Positions 44,316 through 54,900 of a DNA stretch of 64,000 bases are shown here, one piece after another. This DNA is from a virus. The stretch spans positions 1 through 64,000 of the IMG/VR virus record IMGVR_UViG_3300027805_000010, one strand, 5' to 3'. The notes under the pieces are model-generated. The model searched no databases and was not told the origin of the DNA. It saw nothing but the letters and a program-made list of their open reading frames with translations. The translations under genes and the position numbers were made by a program. The stretch's first letter is position 1; each line of letters opens with the position of its first letter.

Positions 44316-44951
44316 ATGCCGGCAAATTGGTCAACCTTTAGAAGTAATATGAAAGCTAAGTTAGGTACTCCTAACCAGCGAACAATATCTGAGATTGCAG
44401 ATATCCATGCAACTGAATATGTTAATGCAGTTAAATCTGCGCAATTAGTTATAACATCAAGTAAGGTAACTATTGGAGTAAACAAAGGCGTGGTTAAGTC
44501 TGCATATGAAGCTGCGTTTAACAAACTCTTTAAAGAAACAACTGAAATGTCACCTAATTACAAAGGAGATAATCCTAACCCAAATCAAGAAGATTCCAGA
44601 AATAAGATAGAAGCAATCTTTGCGCCAGTTGCAACAGCAATTACGGTGGAATGGGCAAAAGAAATATTTACTCCAGTTACGGTACCGGTTGGATATGTTT
44701 TACCAACTACAGGTTACCAGGTATTAGTACCAGGAGATCCTAACGCTCTCAAGAAAGATTTAGCTAAAGCCTTTTTTATTGCACAATCAGAGACTAATCA
44801 AGAAACTGCATTTAATGTTTTTATTACTGCTCTTATCGCAGCATATGCCGAACATCTCCTTAAAATAGCAGGAGTCTTTAACGGATTAATTCCGGTACCA
44901 TCGGCACCACCGGTTCCAGGTCCACCCTTTCCATGGGTTGGTGTTGTGTAA
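44316..44951 (+). CDS. Hypothetical baseplate-region protein
   Basis: 211 residues. N-terminal helical part (ISEIADIHATEYVNAVKSAQ) and a Pro-rich C-terminal end (VPSAPPVPGPPFPWVGVV). It starts 2 nt after the spike gene. No family recognised; PAAR-like tips have a different sequence. Confidence 0.5.
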   Translation: MPANWSTFRSNMKAKLGTPNQRTISEIADIHATEYVNAVKSAQLVITSSKVTIGVNKGVVKSAYEAAFNKLFKETTEMSPNYKGDNPNPNQEDSRNKIEAIFAPVATAITVEWAKEIFTPVTVPVGYVLPTTGYQVLVPGDPNALKKDLAKAFFIAQSETNQETAFNVFITALIAAYAEHLLKIAGVFNGLIPVPSAPPVPGPPFPWVGVV

Positions 44952-45001
44952 ATGAAACAATTCTAGTATTCATACATAAAATATCTAAAGTAGACGACTA
45001 A

Positions 45002-45014
45002 TATATAATCTATA
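45002..45014 (+). promoter_or_regulatory. Late-type promoter box
   Basis: TATATA (45002-45007), 39 nt before the ATG at 45041. The longer distance makes this the weakest of the set. Confidence 0.3.
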
Positions 45015-45040
45015 GTTAACATCCTAATGTAAAAAAAATA

Positions 45041-46195
45041 ATGATCGAACAAGAAATTACAATCCAAATTGGAGAAAGTCCATTTGACACAAAAAAAGTT
45101 AAAGTTCAAGTACCACACGGCACGAAAATATTATGTACTGAAAGCTATGTACTAGAATCCTTAGCATTATATGGCTTAGGGGAAGACATAGAAGGTAATA
45201 TACAAAAATGTGAAAACAAAGAAAAGTATATTACACAAGGTGAAATCGTAGTGATATCTAGAGATAAAGCCGGAAATAAAGAAAGCGCATTAATTGATAT
45301 AGGATCTAAATTTACTGCCTTCTGTTCCTTATTAAAAGAACCTAAAGAAATTATTGATCAACTTGAAGTAGGCATGACGGTTGATGTTAAAGTAAAAACA
45401 GCGCCAAATGGTACTGTAATGGCTTCAATATCAGATGCAATAGATGAAGTTAAATTTAATGAAATCTATAATGCGGTTGGAAATAAATCAATTGGATTTA
45501 ATGGACAAATCGTTGAACTTATTAATGGAGGTTACTGGGTAGATCTTGCTGGAATTAAATGCTTTATGCCAGGTTCTCTTGCTGGTCTAAATAAATTATG
45601 GAACTTTGAATCTATTGTTGGCGAAACTCTAATCGTTATGCCAGTATCATATTCTATAGAAAAGAATACAATAATTGTTTCTCATAGAGAATATCTTAAT
45701 ACACTTATTCCAAATGCAATTGATGATCTTAATGAAAATATTAAGGATCACTTAACTGGAGTTGTTACAGGTACTACCAAGTTTGGAGTATTTGCTGAAT
45801 TTAATAAGTGCTTAACTGGATTGATTCCTAACACTGAATTGGACGAAGAAACACTAGATAAATTCAATAGATATGAAATTAAACCTGGTGATGAAATATC
45901 TTTCTGGACTAAAGAGATAATTAATGATAAGAAAATTATTTTAACTCAAACTGGACCAAAGGAAGATCTTTGGGATAAGATTGATGAAAAGTATAAACCT
46001 ATGATGATTGCCCCAGGTGTTGTAACAAAGGTTACAAAGTATGGTGCTTTCGTTGAATTAGAGAAAGGTATTAGTGGTCTTATTCATAAAACTAAACTTA
46101 AAGAAACTTCGTTAGATCGAGGCGATAAGGTTAGTATTAGAATTCAAGCTGTTAATTCATCTGAGAGAAAGATAACGATGACCCTTGCTGATTAA
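45041..46195 (+). CDS. Ribosomal protein S1-like RNA-binding protein
   Basis: 384 residues with four consecutive S1-type OB domains (about 60-130, 145-215, 230-305, 313-384). The third and fourth are clear (LTGVVTGTTKFGVFAEFNKC; APGVVTKVTKYGAFVELEKG; SGLIHKTKL). The second has the pattern of S1 domain 2 (IKCFMPGSLAGLN, VSHREY). Host S1 has six domains, so this is a shortened form. It binds mRNA and may recruit phage messages to ribosomes; with bS21 this gives two phage translation proteins. It stands within the late virion genes. Confidence 0.8.
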   Translation: MIEQEITIQIGESPFDTKKVKVQVPHGTKILCTESYVLESLALYGLGEDIEGNIQKCENKEKYITQGEIVVISRDKAGNKESALIDIGSKFTAFCSLLKEPKEIIDQLEVGMTVDVKVKTAPNGTVMASISDAIDEVKFNEIYNAVGNKSIGFNGQIVELINGGYWVDLAGIKCFMPGSLAGLNKLWNFESIVGETLIVMPVSYSIEKNTIIVSHREYLNTLIPNAIDDLNENIKDHLTGVVTGTTKFGVFAEFNKCLTGLIPNTELDEETLDKFNRYEIKPGDEISFWTKEIINDKKIILTQTGPKEDLWDKIDEKYKPMMIAPGVVTKVTKYGAFVELEKGISGLIHKTKLKETSLDRGDKVSIRIQAVNSSERKITMTLAD

Positions 46196-46201
46196 CTTAG
46201 A

Positions 46202-46214
46202 TATATAAAAAAAA
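46202..46214 (+). promoter_or_regulatory. Late-type promoter box
   Basis: TATATA (46202-46207) in a long A-tract, 23 nt before the ATG at 46225. Confidence 0.5.
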
Positions 46215-46224
46215 ATAAAACAAG

Positions 46225-47223
46225 ATGAATAGACAGGATATCCTTAAACAAATTCAGGAACAAAGCCGATTCACCTATGCACAGGCTAGAAAAAATGCTT
46301 TGCATGAAGCTGTAATTAATAATCCATTAGCTAATGCTGCTGCGGCGGGTGCTGCGGCAAGTGGTGGTGGAAGACCTACTGTATTTGAATTTGTAGTAAA
46401 TACAACACAAGAACTTGACTTTAGATTTGAATTTGTTTCTACAGGTGAACCAATTGAATTTACTATTGATTGGGGTGATGGTAATATTCATGTAGATTCA
46501 GGTGGTGGAGGATTCTATTCAGAAGAACATACATATGACGAAGGCGGAGAGTACACAGTTAAAGTTACATTTGATGATCCTCTTAAAGTATTACAGTTGG
46601 ATTTTCCAGGTTGGGATGATAATTATTCATCTTTAGTATCAATAACTGGTTTACAAACCCTTGCCAATTTACAACAGTTTAGAGCGGACTATAATTCATT
46701 AGTAAGCGTAGATTTTTCAGGAATGACTAATCTTACATATATTGATATAAGTGATTGTGATGATCTTGATACAGGCGCGCCATCATTAACAAGTGTTAAT
46801 GTTTCAGGTTGTACTTCATTAGTATCTCTTTATCTTGATGACAGTGATTTTTCTGCTGGAACTCCAGATTTAACTGGTTTAAATAACCTTGAATTTATAG
46901 ATATTGATGATTGTAATATTACTAGTATTGACTTATCAATGTTGCCTTCTTTAAAAGGTTTTGATCTAAGTAATAACGACGGTATCACAAATGTAATTAT
47001 ATCAAATACCCAGCCTCTTGGTGATGGCTATGATGTGGATGTGGATGACGGAGCTCTAACGGAAGAAGCTGTAGATAACATCTTAGTTGCTTTAAGTACT
47101 AATGGGATAGAAAATGGTTATGTTGATTTGGCCGGAGGTACCAATGCAATTCCTAGTGCAACTGGTCTTTCTGCTAAAACAGTCCTAGAGGGTAACGGCT
47201 GGAGTGTGAATGTTAATTCATAA
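46225..47223 (+). CDS. Virion protein with PKD-like and leucine-rich-repeat domains
   Basis: 332 residues. After a charged N-terminus and an Ala/Gly linker, residues 52-120 form a PKD-like beta sandwich (PIEFTIDWGDGNIHVDS, EHTYDEGGEYTVKVTF). Residues 130-300 carry irregular leucine-rich repeats (LTYIDISDCDD; LTSVNVSGCTS; LEFIDIDDCN). Both domain types mediate adhesion. It has no signal peptide, so it is probably a virion decoration rather than a secreted protein. Confidence 0.65.
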   Translation: MNRQDILKQIQEQSRFTYAQARKNALHEAVINNPLANAAAAGAAASGGGRPTVFEFVVNTTQELDFRFEFVSTGEPIEFTIDWGDGNIHVDSGGGGFYSEEHTYDEGGEYTVKVTFDDPLKVLQLDFPGWDDNYSSLVSITGLQTLANLQQFRADYNSLVSVDFSGMTNLTYIDISDCDDLDTGAPSLTSVNVSGCTSLVSLYLDDSDFSAGTPDLTGLNNLEFIDIDDCNITSIDLSMLPSLKGFDLSNNDGITNVIISNTQPLGDGYDVDVDDGALTEEAVDNILVALSTNGIENGYVDLAGGTNAIPSATGLSAKTVLEGNGWSVNVNS

Positions 47224-47243
47224 AAGAAAATCATAGACCATAC

Positions 47244-48545
47244 ATGTATTCTAATGAGCAACTTAATGCTATACATTTTTCAAAGATAGGATTTGGATTT
47301 GAGTTTATTGCTAAAGATAGTGTTAACACTGTAAAGGATAATCTTTCAAATGCATTAAACAAAAGAATTCGTGTAGATGAAAATAGGAATAGTGATTTTT
47401 TACCAACATCTGATACATTTAAACTAGTACCTAACTTTAATGCTAGTAAAGGAATGACCAGTCTTTCAACCGGTCTTCTTCCTTTTGTTGAAGCAAAGTT
47501 AATTTTATCAAAAACTTTAAAGTGGATAAGAGAAAATGCCACGACTACCGATAGATGTTCTATTCATGTTCAAATTTCATTTGATAGTGAAAAGCTAGGT
47601 CCATCTATAAATATACCAAGATTGGATATTGGTAAATTTGTTCTTAACTTTGATGAAGATAAAGTTTATGATGCCTTTCCTGAAAGAAGAGATACAGTTC
47701 ACGCTAAATCTATTAAGTTTATTCTACCCTTTAGTGGAATGACTCATTCTTCACCGGGTAAGAGTATGTGGAAAAACTATATGTTTATTGATGATAAGTA
47801 TTACGGTGTAGATTTTACCGGCATTGGAAAGGGACATATTGATTTTAAATATTTAGGTGGTACCGATTATGAAAAAAAGTATACCACGGTACTTTCAATG
47901 ATAGAGCATTTTATTGTTTCGCTATATGATGTACTTAGTAATCCAATCTATACAAAGGATGATCTAAAAAAATTAGACGATGTTTTAGCTAAGCATAAGG
48001 ATGTTATGCAGGCATATAAGAACTTTGATTCATTTAAAAAACAGTTTCCTAAAATATCAGTATTAGTTGATCTTAAAACTCCAAGTCAAATTGTTAGTAT
48101 GTATTATCCAAAAATTAGAGAAAAGATTTTTGATTTACTAACTAAAGGTGGTATGGATACTGGAGTAATTAATTATGATAGCGATTCTGGACGTATACAA
48201 ATTAAAGATGCTACGTTAACACAATGTTTTGAAATTACAGGCGTTGATATTTTCCAATGTAAAGTAAAAGGTAATATTAAGCAATGTGATATATTCCATT
48301 CTGAAATTGTGGATTCTAATATTTTTGAATCCAATGTATTTGGAATGTCTGAATGTAAAGATTCAAAAATTGAAGATTCATATATTAGTCGAAACGTAGA
48401 AGTTAATAATTGCTATGTATTTGGACCTAAAGGTGTTTTTAGTGGTGATATGAAAGGCGGTATTTTTAGACAAGGCCGAGCTACTAAATTTGCAACATTT
48501 TCAGATGATACTGAAATTGTAGAAATACAAAAAATTAATATGTAA
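47244..48545 (+). CDS. Amidoligase-like enzyme with beta-helix tail
   Basis: 433 residues. The first 130 residues (GFGFEFIAK, FKLVPNFNASKGMTSLSTGL, LKWIRENATTTDRCSIHVQI) have the Glu-rich start, the substrate strand and the H-V-x-I strand of the amidoligase group of the COOH-NH2 ligase superfamily. The C-terminal 110 residues are pentapeptide-like (IFQCKVKGNIKQCDIFHSEI) and should coil into a beta-helix. The order N-ligase plus C-helix is unusual. The enzyme would form amide bonds, for example between virion or host-surface peptides. Confidence 0.45.
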   Translation: MYSNEQLNAIHFSKIGFGFEFIAKDSVNTVKDNLSNALNKRIRVDENRNSDFLPTSDTFKLVPNFNASKGMTSLSTGLLPFVEAKLILSKTLKWIRENATTTDRCSIHVQISFDSEKLGPSINIPRLDIGKFVLNFDEDKVYDAFPERRDTVHAKSIKFILPFSGMTHSSPGKSMWKNYMFIDDKYYGVDFTGIGKGHIDFKYLGGTDYEKKYTTVLSMIEHFIVSLYDVLSNPIYTKDDLKKLDDVLAKHKDVMQAYKNFDSFKKQFPKISVLVDLKTPSQIVSMYYPKIREKIFDLLTKGGMDTGVINYDSDSGRIQIKDATLTQCFEITGVDIFQCKVKGNIKQCDIFHSEIVDSNIFESNVFGMSECKDSKIEDSYISRNVEVNNCYVFGPKGVFSGDMKGGIFRQGRATKFATFSDDTEIVEIQKINM

Positions 48546-48549
48546 GTAT

Positions 48550-49392
48550 ATGGGTTACGTAGATTGTAATAGTCCTGAATCGCAAGCATGCTTAGATGAA
48601 TTAATCAAACAGATTAATGATGATCTAACCATTGGTTGTCAATTACCCTTTACAGTTCCTAAACGAGAATTGGCTAGGATTATTGATAGAGCAAAAGATT
48701 ACTTTTATAAAGTATATGAAGATAGTGTAGAGGAAATGTATATTGCATTACCTGCATCTGCATGGTCAAAACCAACTTTTAGAAAAGGTATAGAGGATGA
48801 CAGTGATACTCTTTCAAAGACTAACACTGAAGATACTCGCGGTATAGTACCAATGCCATCGACTGTTTATTCAGTTAATAATGTTTTTGAATGGCAAGGT
48901 TTTTCTGGTGAAGATGGCGGATGGCAAACAAATTACTTTTCTGCTGGCGACGTTGACTTCTCTATTCAAAAGTTTATATACTCAGATACTTATGGACCAG
49001 GTTTAGGTTCAGAGAACTTAATGGCATATGTAATTAATTCAAGTTTCCTTGATACTACTCGTCAAGTTTTATTACCACAAATATCATATTCATATAATCG
49101 TTTAACCAAGAAATTTAGATTCCAAGGTCAGTTACCAAAACAGGCGTGTATTTTTCAGGTGTATAACACAATTCCTGACTGTGCATTGTTCCAGGATGAA
49201 ATTTTTGTTAGATATTGTATTGCAAAAGCAAAAATACAATTGGCAAGGATTTTAGGAACATTCTCATTTAATCTTCCAGGTAACATTACGATTAATTTTG
49301 ACCTTATCTCATCAGAAGGAAAAGACGACTTAGCTGCTATTATAGAAGAGATTAAAGGTGATGAAGGTGTAGATTGGTTTTACACTGGATAA
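48550..49392 (+). CDS. Hypothetical tail or neck structural protein
   Basis: 280 residues, mixed fold. The N-terminus (SPESQACLDELIKQINDDLT) is helical and the middle is beta-rich. No family recognised. It lies between the amidoligase-like gene and gp25, starts 4 nt after the former, and is probably a virion component. Confidence 0.55.
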   Translation: MGYVDCNSPESQACLDELIKQINDDLTIGCQLPFTVPKRELARIIDRAKDYFYKVYEDSVEEMYIALPASAWSKPTFRKGIEDDSDTLSKTNTEDTRGIVPMPSTVYSVNNVFEWQGFSGEDGGWQTNYFSAGDVDFSIQKFIYSDTYGPGLGSENLMAYVINSSFLDTTRQVLLPQISYSYNRLTKKFRFQGQLPKQACIFQVYNTIPDCALFQDEIFVRYCIAKAKIQLARILGTFSFNLPGNITINFDLISSEGKDDLAAIIEEIKGDEGVDWFYTG

Positions 49393-49430
49393 TACCTTTG
49401 AATCTATAATCTAATTTACTATTTTTTAGC

Positions 49431-49459
49431 AGAGAATATATATTAAAAGAATATTCTCT
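49431..49459 (+). promoter_or_regulatory. Late-type box inside a perfect hairpin
   Basis: AGAGAATAT (49431-49439) and ATATTCTCT (49451-49459) are perfect 9-base arms; TATATA (49437-49442) lies inside. The right arm ends at the base before the gp25 ATG. If transcription starts downstream of the box, the mRNA is nearly leaderless; if it starts upstream, the hairpin abuts the start codon. Confidence 0.5.
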
Positions 49460-49825
49460 ATGTTAAACGATATCTATAGCAGGGGTCAAGCCGAAAACAA
49501 ATTTAACTCTACAGTTGTAGAGGTTACGGACGATATATCACAGCTTATATTGAAAATTGAGAACGCTCTTTTTACAAGAAAGGGAGAAGTATTAGGTGTA
49601 CCTGATTTTGGCTGTAATTTAGATGACCTTATTTTTTCATTAGTACTTAACGAGTCAGTAATTCAAGAAAGAATTAATAGTCAAATACAGGCATATTGTT
49701 TACTTGATTATGATACGAGATTTAATATTGATACTCAGGTATCATTTTTTCAAACAGAAGGAAGAAATGGTGCGTTGGTCGATATTTATATAAATGAGAC
49801 CAGGGTAATTGGGGCCCTATTTTAA
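49460..49825 (+). CDS. Baseplate wedge protein, gp25-like
   Basis: 121 residues, normal length. KIENALFTRKGEVLGVPDFG and CNLDDLIFSLV are typical of the gp25/GPW family, which resembles a small lysozyme fold and forms part of the baseplate wedge. The Glu-rich core and the C-terminal strand (GALVDIYINETRVIG) fit. It is followed by the gp6-like gene as in T4. Confidence 0.85.
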   Translation: MLNDIYSRGQAENKFNSTVVEVTDDISQLILKIENALFTRKGEVLGVPDFGCNLDDLIFSLVLNESVIQERINSQIQAYCLLDYDTRFNIDTQVSFFQTEGRNGALVDIYINETRVIGALF

Positions 49826-49845
49826 AAATAAAAACATAAAGATAA

Positions 49846-51702
49846 ATGTCATTCTTTAGTAAAACGCGATTACGAGCAAGCCAATTATTCTTTGATGCAT
49901 TTGAATATTTGCAAAGAACATATGACCAGGCAGCTGAGGTGTTTACACCAGCCTCGCCATTCGGGCAATTGTTAACGGTTGTTGCAAATTTAGGTGAAAT
50001 GATTTTCTATTATATTGAAGCAGTAGCAACAGAGCTTAATATTTTTAGAGCCAGAAACATTGAATCAATTTACGGATTATCAAGATTAACAGGTCATGAT
50101 CCAACTAGAGGGATCTCAGCCAAAGGAATTATTGGGTTAAGACTTAACACTAGCGCAGGCGGAGCATTTAGTGGAGACTATGTTCAAATACTTAACGGCG
50201 CTGCTTTAGAGGTTGGTAATAATAGTTTATCATACTTTTTAAGATTTGATAGTGATTTTATAAGACTTGAAAAAACCAATAGAGAATGGATAAATGTTGA
50301 ACTAATACAAGGTGAAATTGATAGCCAAACATTTACTGGTAGCGGTCAAGCATTACAAAGTTATAATTTAACTACAAAGGAACCTACCGACCAATACATG
50401 GTAACGGTTGATATAGATGGACAACTGTGGAAAAAGGTTGACTCTCTTTATGATATGGCTCCAAGCGAAAGGTCTTATATGTGTAAGACTAGTGTTAATG
50501 GTGGTTTAAGTATTTTCTTTGGTAATAATCAATTTGGCTATCCACCGCCATTAGGCTCAATCATTACGGTTACTTATGTTAAGACTAGAGGTAATGCAGG
50601 TAACATTGGTGGTAAAAATTTAAACATTAAGTTTAAAGATCCTGGTACTGATTTTTTAGGCAATGAAGTAGATCTTAATGAAATCTTATCGTTAAACATT
50701 GTTAGAAATCCTAACTTTGGTTCTGATAGCGAAGATCCTCAATTTACTAGACTTATTGCTCCATACCAAAGTAATTCATTTGTTTTAGCAAATCCAAATA
50801 ATTACATATACTATTTGAGTAAGTATGATTTCTTTTCTTTTATAAATGCATATAATACAAAAGATGACCAGTACATAAATGATGATAATATTATCTACCT
50901 GTTTTTAGTACCTGATATTAAGAAAAAGATAACAAGTGATACTGATTATTTCACAGTACCTTTAGAAGAATTTACATTAACCCTTGATGAAAAAGCTCAG
51001 GTTATTGAAACATTAAATAAAAGCGGTAGACAAGTAGTTACTGCCGAGGTTAGAATAGATGATCCTAACGTTAAGAAATACGTAATTAATATTGTGGTTC
51101 GTTGGATTGAAGGATATGATAAAAATGCAATAACAGTTGCAATTAGAAATACCCTTAATGAATATTTCCTAACAATTAATAGAAGAGATAGAGTTCCTAG
51201 ATCTGACTTAATTTCATTAATTGAAAGTATTGAAGGTATTGACTCAATTAATTTGTTTTTCTTATCACAAGAAAACGAAGAAGCTATCAGAAACGGATTC
51301 TATTTTGTACCAGTTTACGGTATTGATCCAGCAACTGATCAAAAGGTTTTAATTGAAAATAAGAAAATTATGTTAGCACCTGAAGAAGATCCTCAAATGG
51401 GATTAGATGAATTTGGTGATATCATAATAGGTTCAAACGATATTGTTGTAATTAGAGGAGGATGGGAAGATCGTAATGGTACATACTATGAAGAAACACC
51501 GGTACCTAATGGTATAGGTTCTCTTAATGTGTTCTATAAGAATATGATTAGTTCTAATCTTTATAACAAAACACAACAAGAAAAATTTGATGAGCTTAAG
51601 CGTAACCGTGGTACAACCATAGCTACCGGAAATAATTCAAGATCTACTAATGCAGGTAGACTTATTGGCGAATCAACACAGAGCGCTATTAAAAAAGTAT
51701 AA
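49846..51702 (+). CDS. Baseplate wedge protein, gp6/gpJ-like
   Basis: 618 residues. The N-terminal helices (VFTPASPFGQLLTVVANLGE, IEAVATELNIFRARNIESIY) and the later segment AITVAIRNTLNEYFLTINRR with the closing IESIEGIDSINLFFL correspond to the J/gp6 family, which forms the inner ring of the wedge. Length near T4 gp6 (660). The C-terminal 100 residues are unique. The gene follows gp25, giving the conserved gp25-gp6 order. Confidence 0.8.
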   Translation: MSFFSKTRLRASQLFFDAFEYLQRTYDQAAEVFTPASPFGQLLTVVANLGEMIFYYIEAVATELNIFRARNIESIYGLSRLTGHDPTRGISAKGIIGLRLNTSAGGAFSGDYVQILNGAALEVGNNSLSYFLRFDSDFIRLEKTNREWINVELIQGEIDSQTFTGSGQALQSYNLTTKEPTDQYMVTVDIDGQLWKKVDSLYDMAPSERSYMCKTSVNGGLSIFFGNNQFGYPPPLGSIITVTYVKTRGNAGNIGGKNLNIKFKDPGTDFLGNEVDLNEILSLNIVRNPNFGSDSEDPQFTRLIAPYQSNSFVLANPNNYIYYLSKYDFFSFINAYNTKDDQYINDDNIIYLFLVPDIKKKITSDTDYFTVPLEEFTLTLDEKAQVIETLNKSGRQVVTAEVRIDDPNVKKYVINIVVRWIEGYDKNAITVAIRNTLNEYFLTINRRDRVPRSDLISLIESIEGIDSINLFFLSQENEEAIRNGFYFVPVYGIDPATDQKVLIENKKIMLAPEEDPQMGLDEFGDIIIGSNDIVVIRGGWEDRNGTYYEETPVPNGIGSLNVFYKNMISSNLYNKTQQEKFDELKRNRGTTIATGNNSRSTNAGRLIGESTQSAIKKV

Positions 51703-51713
51703 TAAAATTGGCA

Positions 51714-51983
51714 ATGAATTACTTAACAGAAAAAAGAAAAGGATATCCTAGTTTGTATAAAGCTACTTACGAGAGTGACTGGGAATTAAAAAATCTTGGG
51801 TATGACTATGGAAGTAATTTAATGTCTAAGATGTTATCTTCTTACATGTTTAGGAATGAAAGACTACGTCAATTTATTGATGAACATCTTAGTCCTATTA
51901 TGGTATACTTTATTAACAAGGTAAAGTATCTAAGAATTTATTATAACTTTGCTGTTCCTAAAGATTACGAAAAAATAAATTAA
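51714..51983 (+). CDS. Small baseplate-region protein
   Basis: 89 residues from ATG 51714; a TTG two codons upstream is possible. Basic, Tyr-rich, mainly helical (MLSSYMFRNERLRQFIDEHL). No family recognised. It starts 11 nt after gp6 and ends 1 nt before the large gp7-like gene, so it is a fixed part of the wedge operon. Confidence 0.6.
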   Translation: MNYLTEKRKGYPSLYKATYESDWELKNLGYDYGSNLMSKMLSSYMFRNERLRQFIDEHLSPIMVYFINKVKYLRIYYNFAVPKDYEKIN

Positions 51984-51984
51984 T

Positions 51985-54900
51985 ATGAATCGCTGGAAAC
52001 ATATATACTTTTTTGATAAGAACGGTAAATATTATAACTTTGACTACGACGAAGTAAATGATATTTGGTCCGGCAACATTTACCTGCCTGAAGTATCCAC
52101 TGGGTTATTCGAGGTTGGGCAAATGTTTATTCTTCAGGAATTTATTCAGCAATCAAATAATACTAAAAAGTTTGGTTATCCTCATTCATATGATGCTCCT
52201 CCTACAGGAGTTACAGGATACACTGGGTATACAGGTAACACTGGATCAACTGGCGGTAACACTGGTACTTGTGATTGGATTGTAGAATGGGAGACAACGG
52301 ATCCTGAAGATATTTTCTTATTCCAGTTTAATACTGATTTTAGTACAGCTACACAGTCTGCACTTGAAGTTGAAATCCCTGGTCCACCTTTAATTAAATA
52401 TGATCAAATTAGTGTACCTTTGGATTATGATCCATTACAAACGGTTGACTCTAATGGTTATGTTATTACAAATGATATACGATCTGAGACAATTCAAATC
52501 AACTTTACTATAAACTCAAATGAAGAGAATACATTTAAGAGGACTCTTATTGTTAAAGATGAATGTACAGGTACTATAGTAGGTAAGTTTACAGTATATG
52601 CAGAGACTATAGGCGAAGATGAACGTCTTAAGGTTATGACCGAGAATTTAGGTTATACCATATCTATGGATGACAGTTTAATATTTAGAGATACTAATGT
52701 ATATGAACAGTTTCCTGATTTTATTGAAATAAACCGAAAGAGAAAAGAGCTGATGATGGAAGGGCATAACATTTACCCTTACATTGGTTCTTATAAAGGT
52801 CTTATTAATGCCATTAAGTTTTTTGGTTATAATAATCTTCAAGTAAAGGAGTTTTGGAAAAACATAAATAAGTCTTCACCTAGATACGGTAAATACATTC
52901 AATCAAATCCTATCAGTATATTTGACCCACAGGTTAATTATAATGATATGTCAATTACTTTACCTAATAAAAATTTTAGAAAGACTAATATGTTTAGTCT
53001 GATTTATAAAATCAATCAGATTAAAGAAGGGTTTTATGATTCATTAGATCTTCCTATAACCGAGGAATCATTTGATTTTTCAATTGAAGAAGTGTTAATT
53101 AAATTATTTGGTTTAAAGAAAAAACTTGAAAAAGAATTCTTACCACTTAATGCTCATATTAAAGATATCGTAGGGGAGGCTGACTTCTTTGGATTGAACA
53201 GTATCACAAACACTGTGAGTAGAAATGATAAGAGAAACATTACTGCGGGTATTGCCGCAGATTTTAAAGTTTTTCCAGAAAAATGTACTTACCTAGAAGA
53301 TCTTAGAAATATTACTGGATTTTGTTTTAATTCAGGTGGTGTTGTTGGACAGGCTGTAGTTGGTTTATGTAATGCATATATTAATCCATACCAGATTGCT
53401 TCCGGAAGTGGCAGTATTACGCGTAATCTTTTATTAGGTCCATATACTCCAGGAGATCCTTTGCCACTTCCACCAATAGGCCCAGACCTTAATAGTGTAT
53501 TAGGTAGTCCTAGTGGAGGTCAAAACATTACTATTGGTGATGTCTCTAATGTATTCTTATCTTATTTTAGTAATTATGCACCTAACTTAAATAAAGTTGG
53601 AAATCCTCCGGCTGGGTATTCATCACTGTACCTACCAGACAAACCTAACATTCCTGTTGGTGCTGCTGTTGTTTTAGAAAATACCAGCTTTGAAACTTTA
53701 TCTTGGAATGATATTCGCATGACATACAATCAAGTATCTAATGCAAATAAATTTTATACATTTGACTTAGATCCACAAGGTGCATATCCTGGGGATATTT
53801 TTATTGTTAACGATCCTATAACTAATACTGGAGCAACATACACGGTACAGGCTGGTGATGATGATACTGACGTAAGAAATGCTCTTTATAATCAATTACA
53901 ATCATTAAAGGCTACTTTTATTACGCCTTGGTTACATTGGGATTTAAGCCAGGTTACTTTACCAACCACTGGATCTGCGATAAGAGTTTTTGGTAGTGAT
54001 ACACAGAGAATAGAAGTTAGAGTTATAAGAGGACCATTAAGTGGAGCTATTTTTAATAGAATTGAAAATCCTGGTGAAATCTTATATACCTGGAATAGCA
54101 TACAACGAGGTAACTTTAGTGAAATTGAGTGGATCATATATAAAGAAGAAACTGATGTATCTCCTGAATACTTTTCTAGTATAAGAGGGCCAATTAATCA
54201 GTATGATAAACTACCGTTAGTTTTACCTTATGTAGGTTCATATAGTGTAGAAATGAGAATGTATGATTTATTCAATAACATATCTTCAATTGTAAAAACA
54301 CATACTATTTGTGTTGATCCTAAAGAGGTTGAATACTCAGGGTGGTATCAAGCAAGAAAGGAAAATTATACATGGTCAGAAGAAGGTAAATGGAAATGGA
54401 AAGATTATGGTTCAACATGGAATCTTCCTATTGAGCCTAGCGTAACCTGGGATGAAGAAACTCCAAGTCTATATGAATCTCTAGATCGTGTTAATGCAAT
54501 TTTAAATAACTTTGGGTTAGGCGCATCTCCTAATTTTACACTTCTTAATTTTCAAAATAATGGAAATGTTAGTTTTTCAGGTCCTTACTTCTGGAATAAT
54601 CTAAGCGGAGGTAATTGGAATGATTCATATCATTTATGGTGGGACTTAACTTCTGTTACTGGAGATACTCCTGCATTTTTTCAATTTAAAGAAATTGTAC
54701 CAAACACGTATCTTAGGATAGATGATCTTAAAGGTAATATCGGATCTTTTTATTTTGATCAAACAATAACGACATTGGCACAAGCAGCAGCCGGATTAAA
54801 TTTAAGTAATGATCCTATCATTAATAAGTATATCTATAATGTAGTATATGACGCGACAAACAATGAAAAATTCATACAAGCAGTATCAAGATATTTTGGA

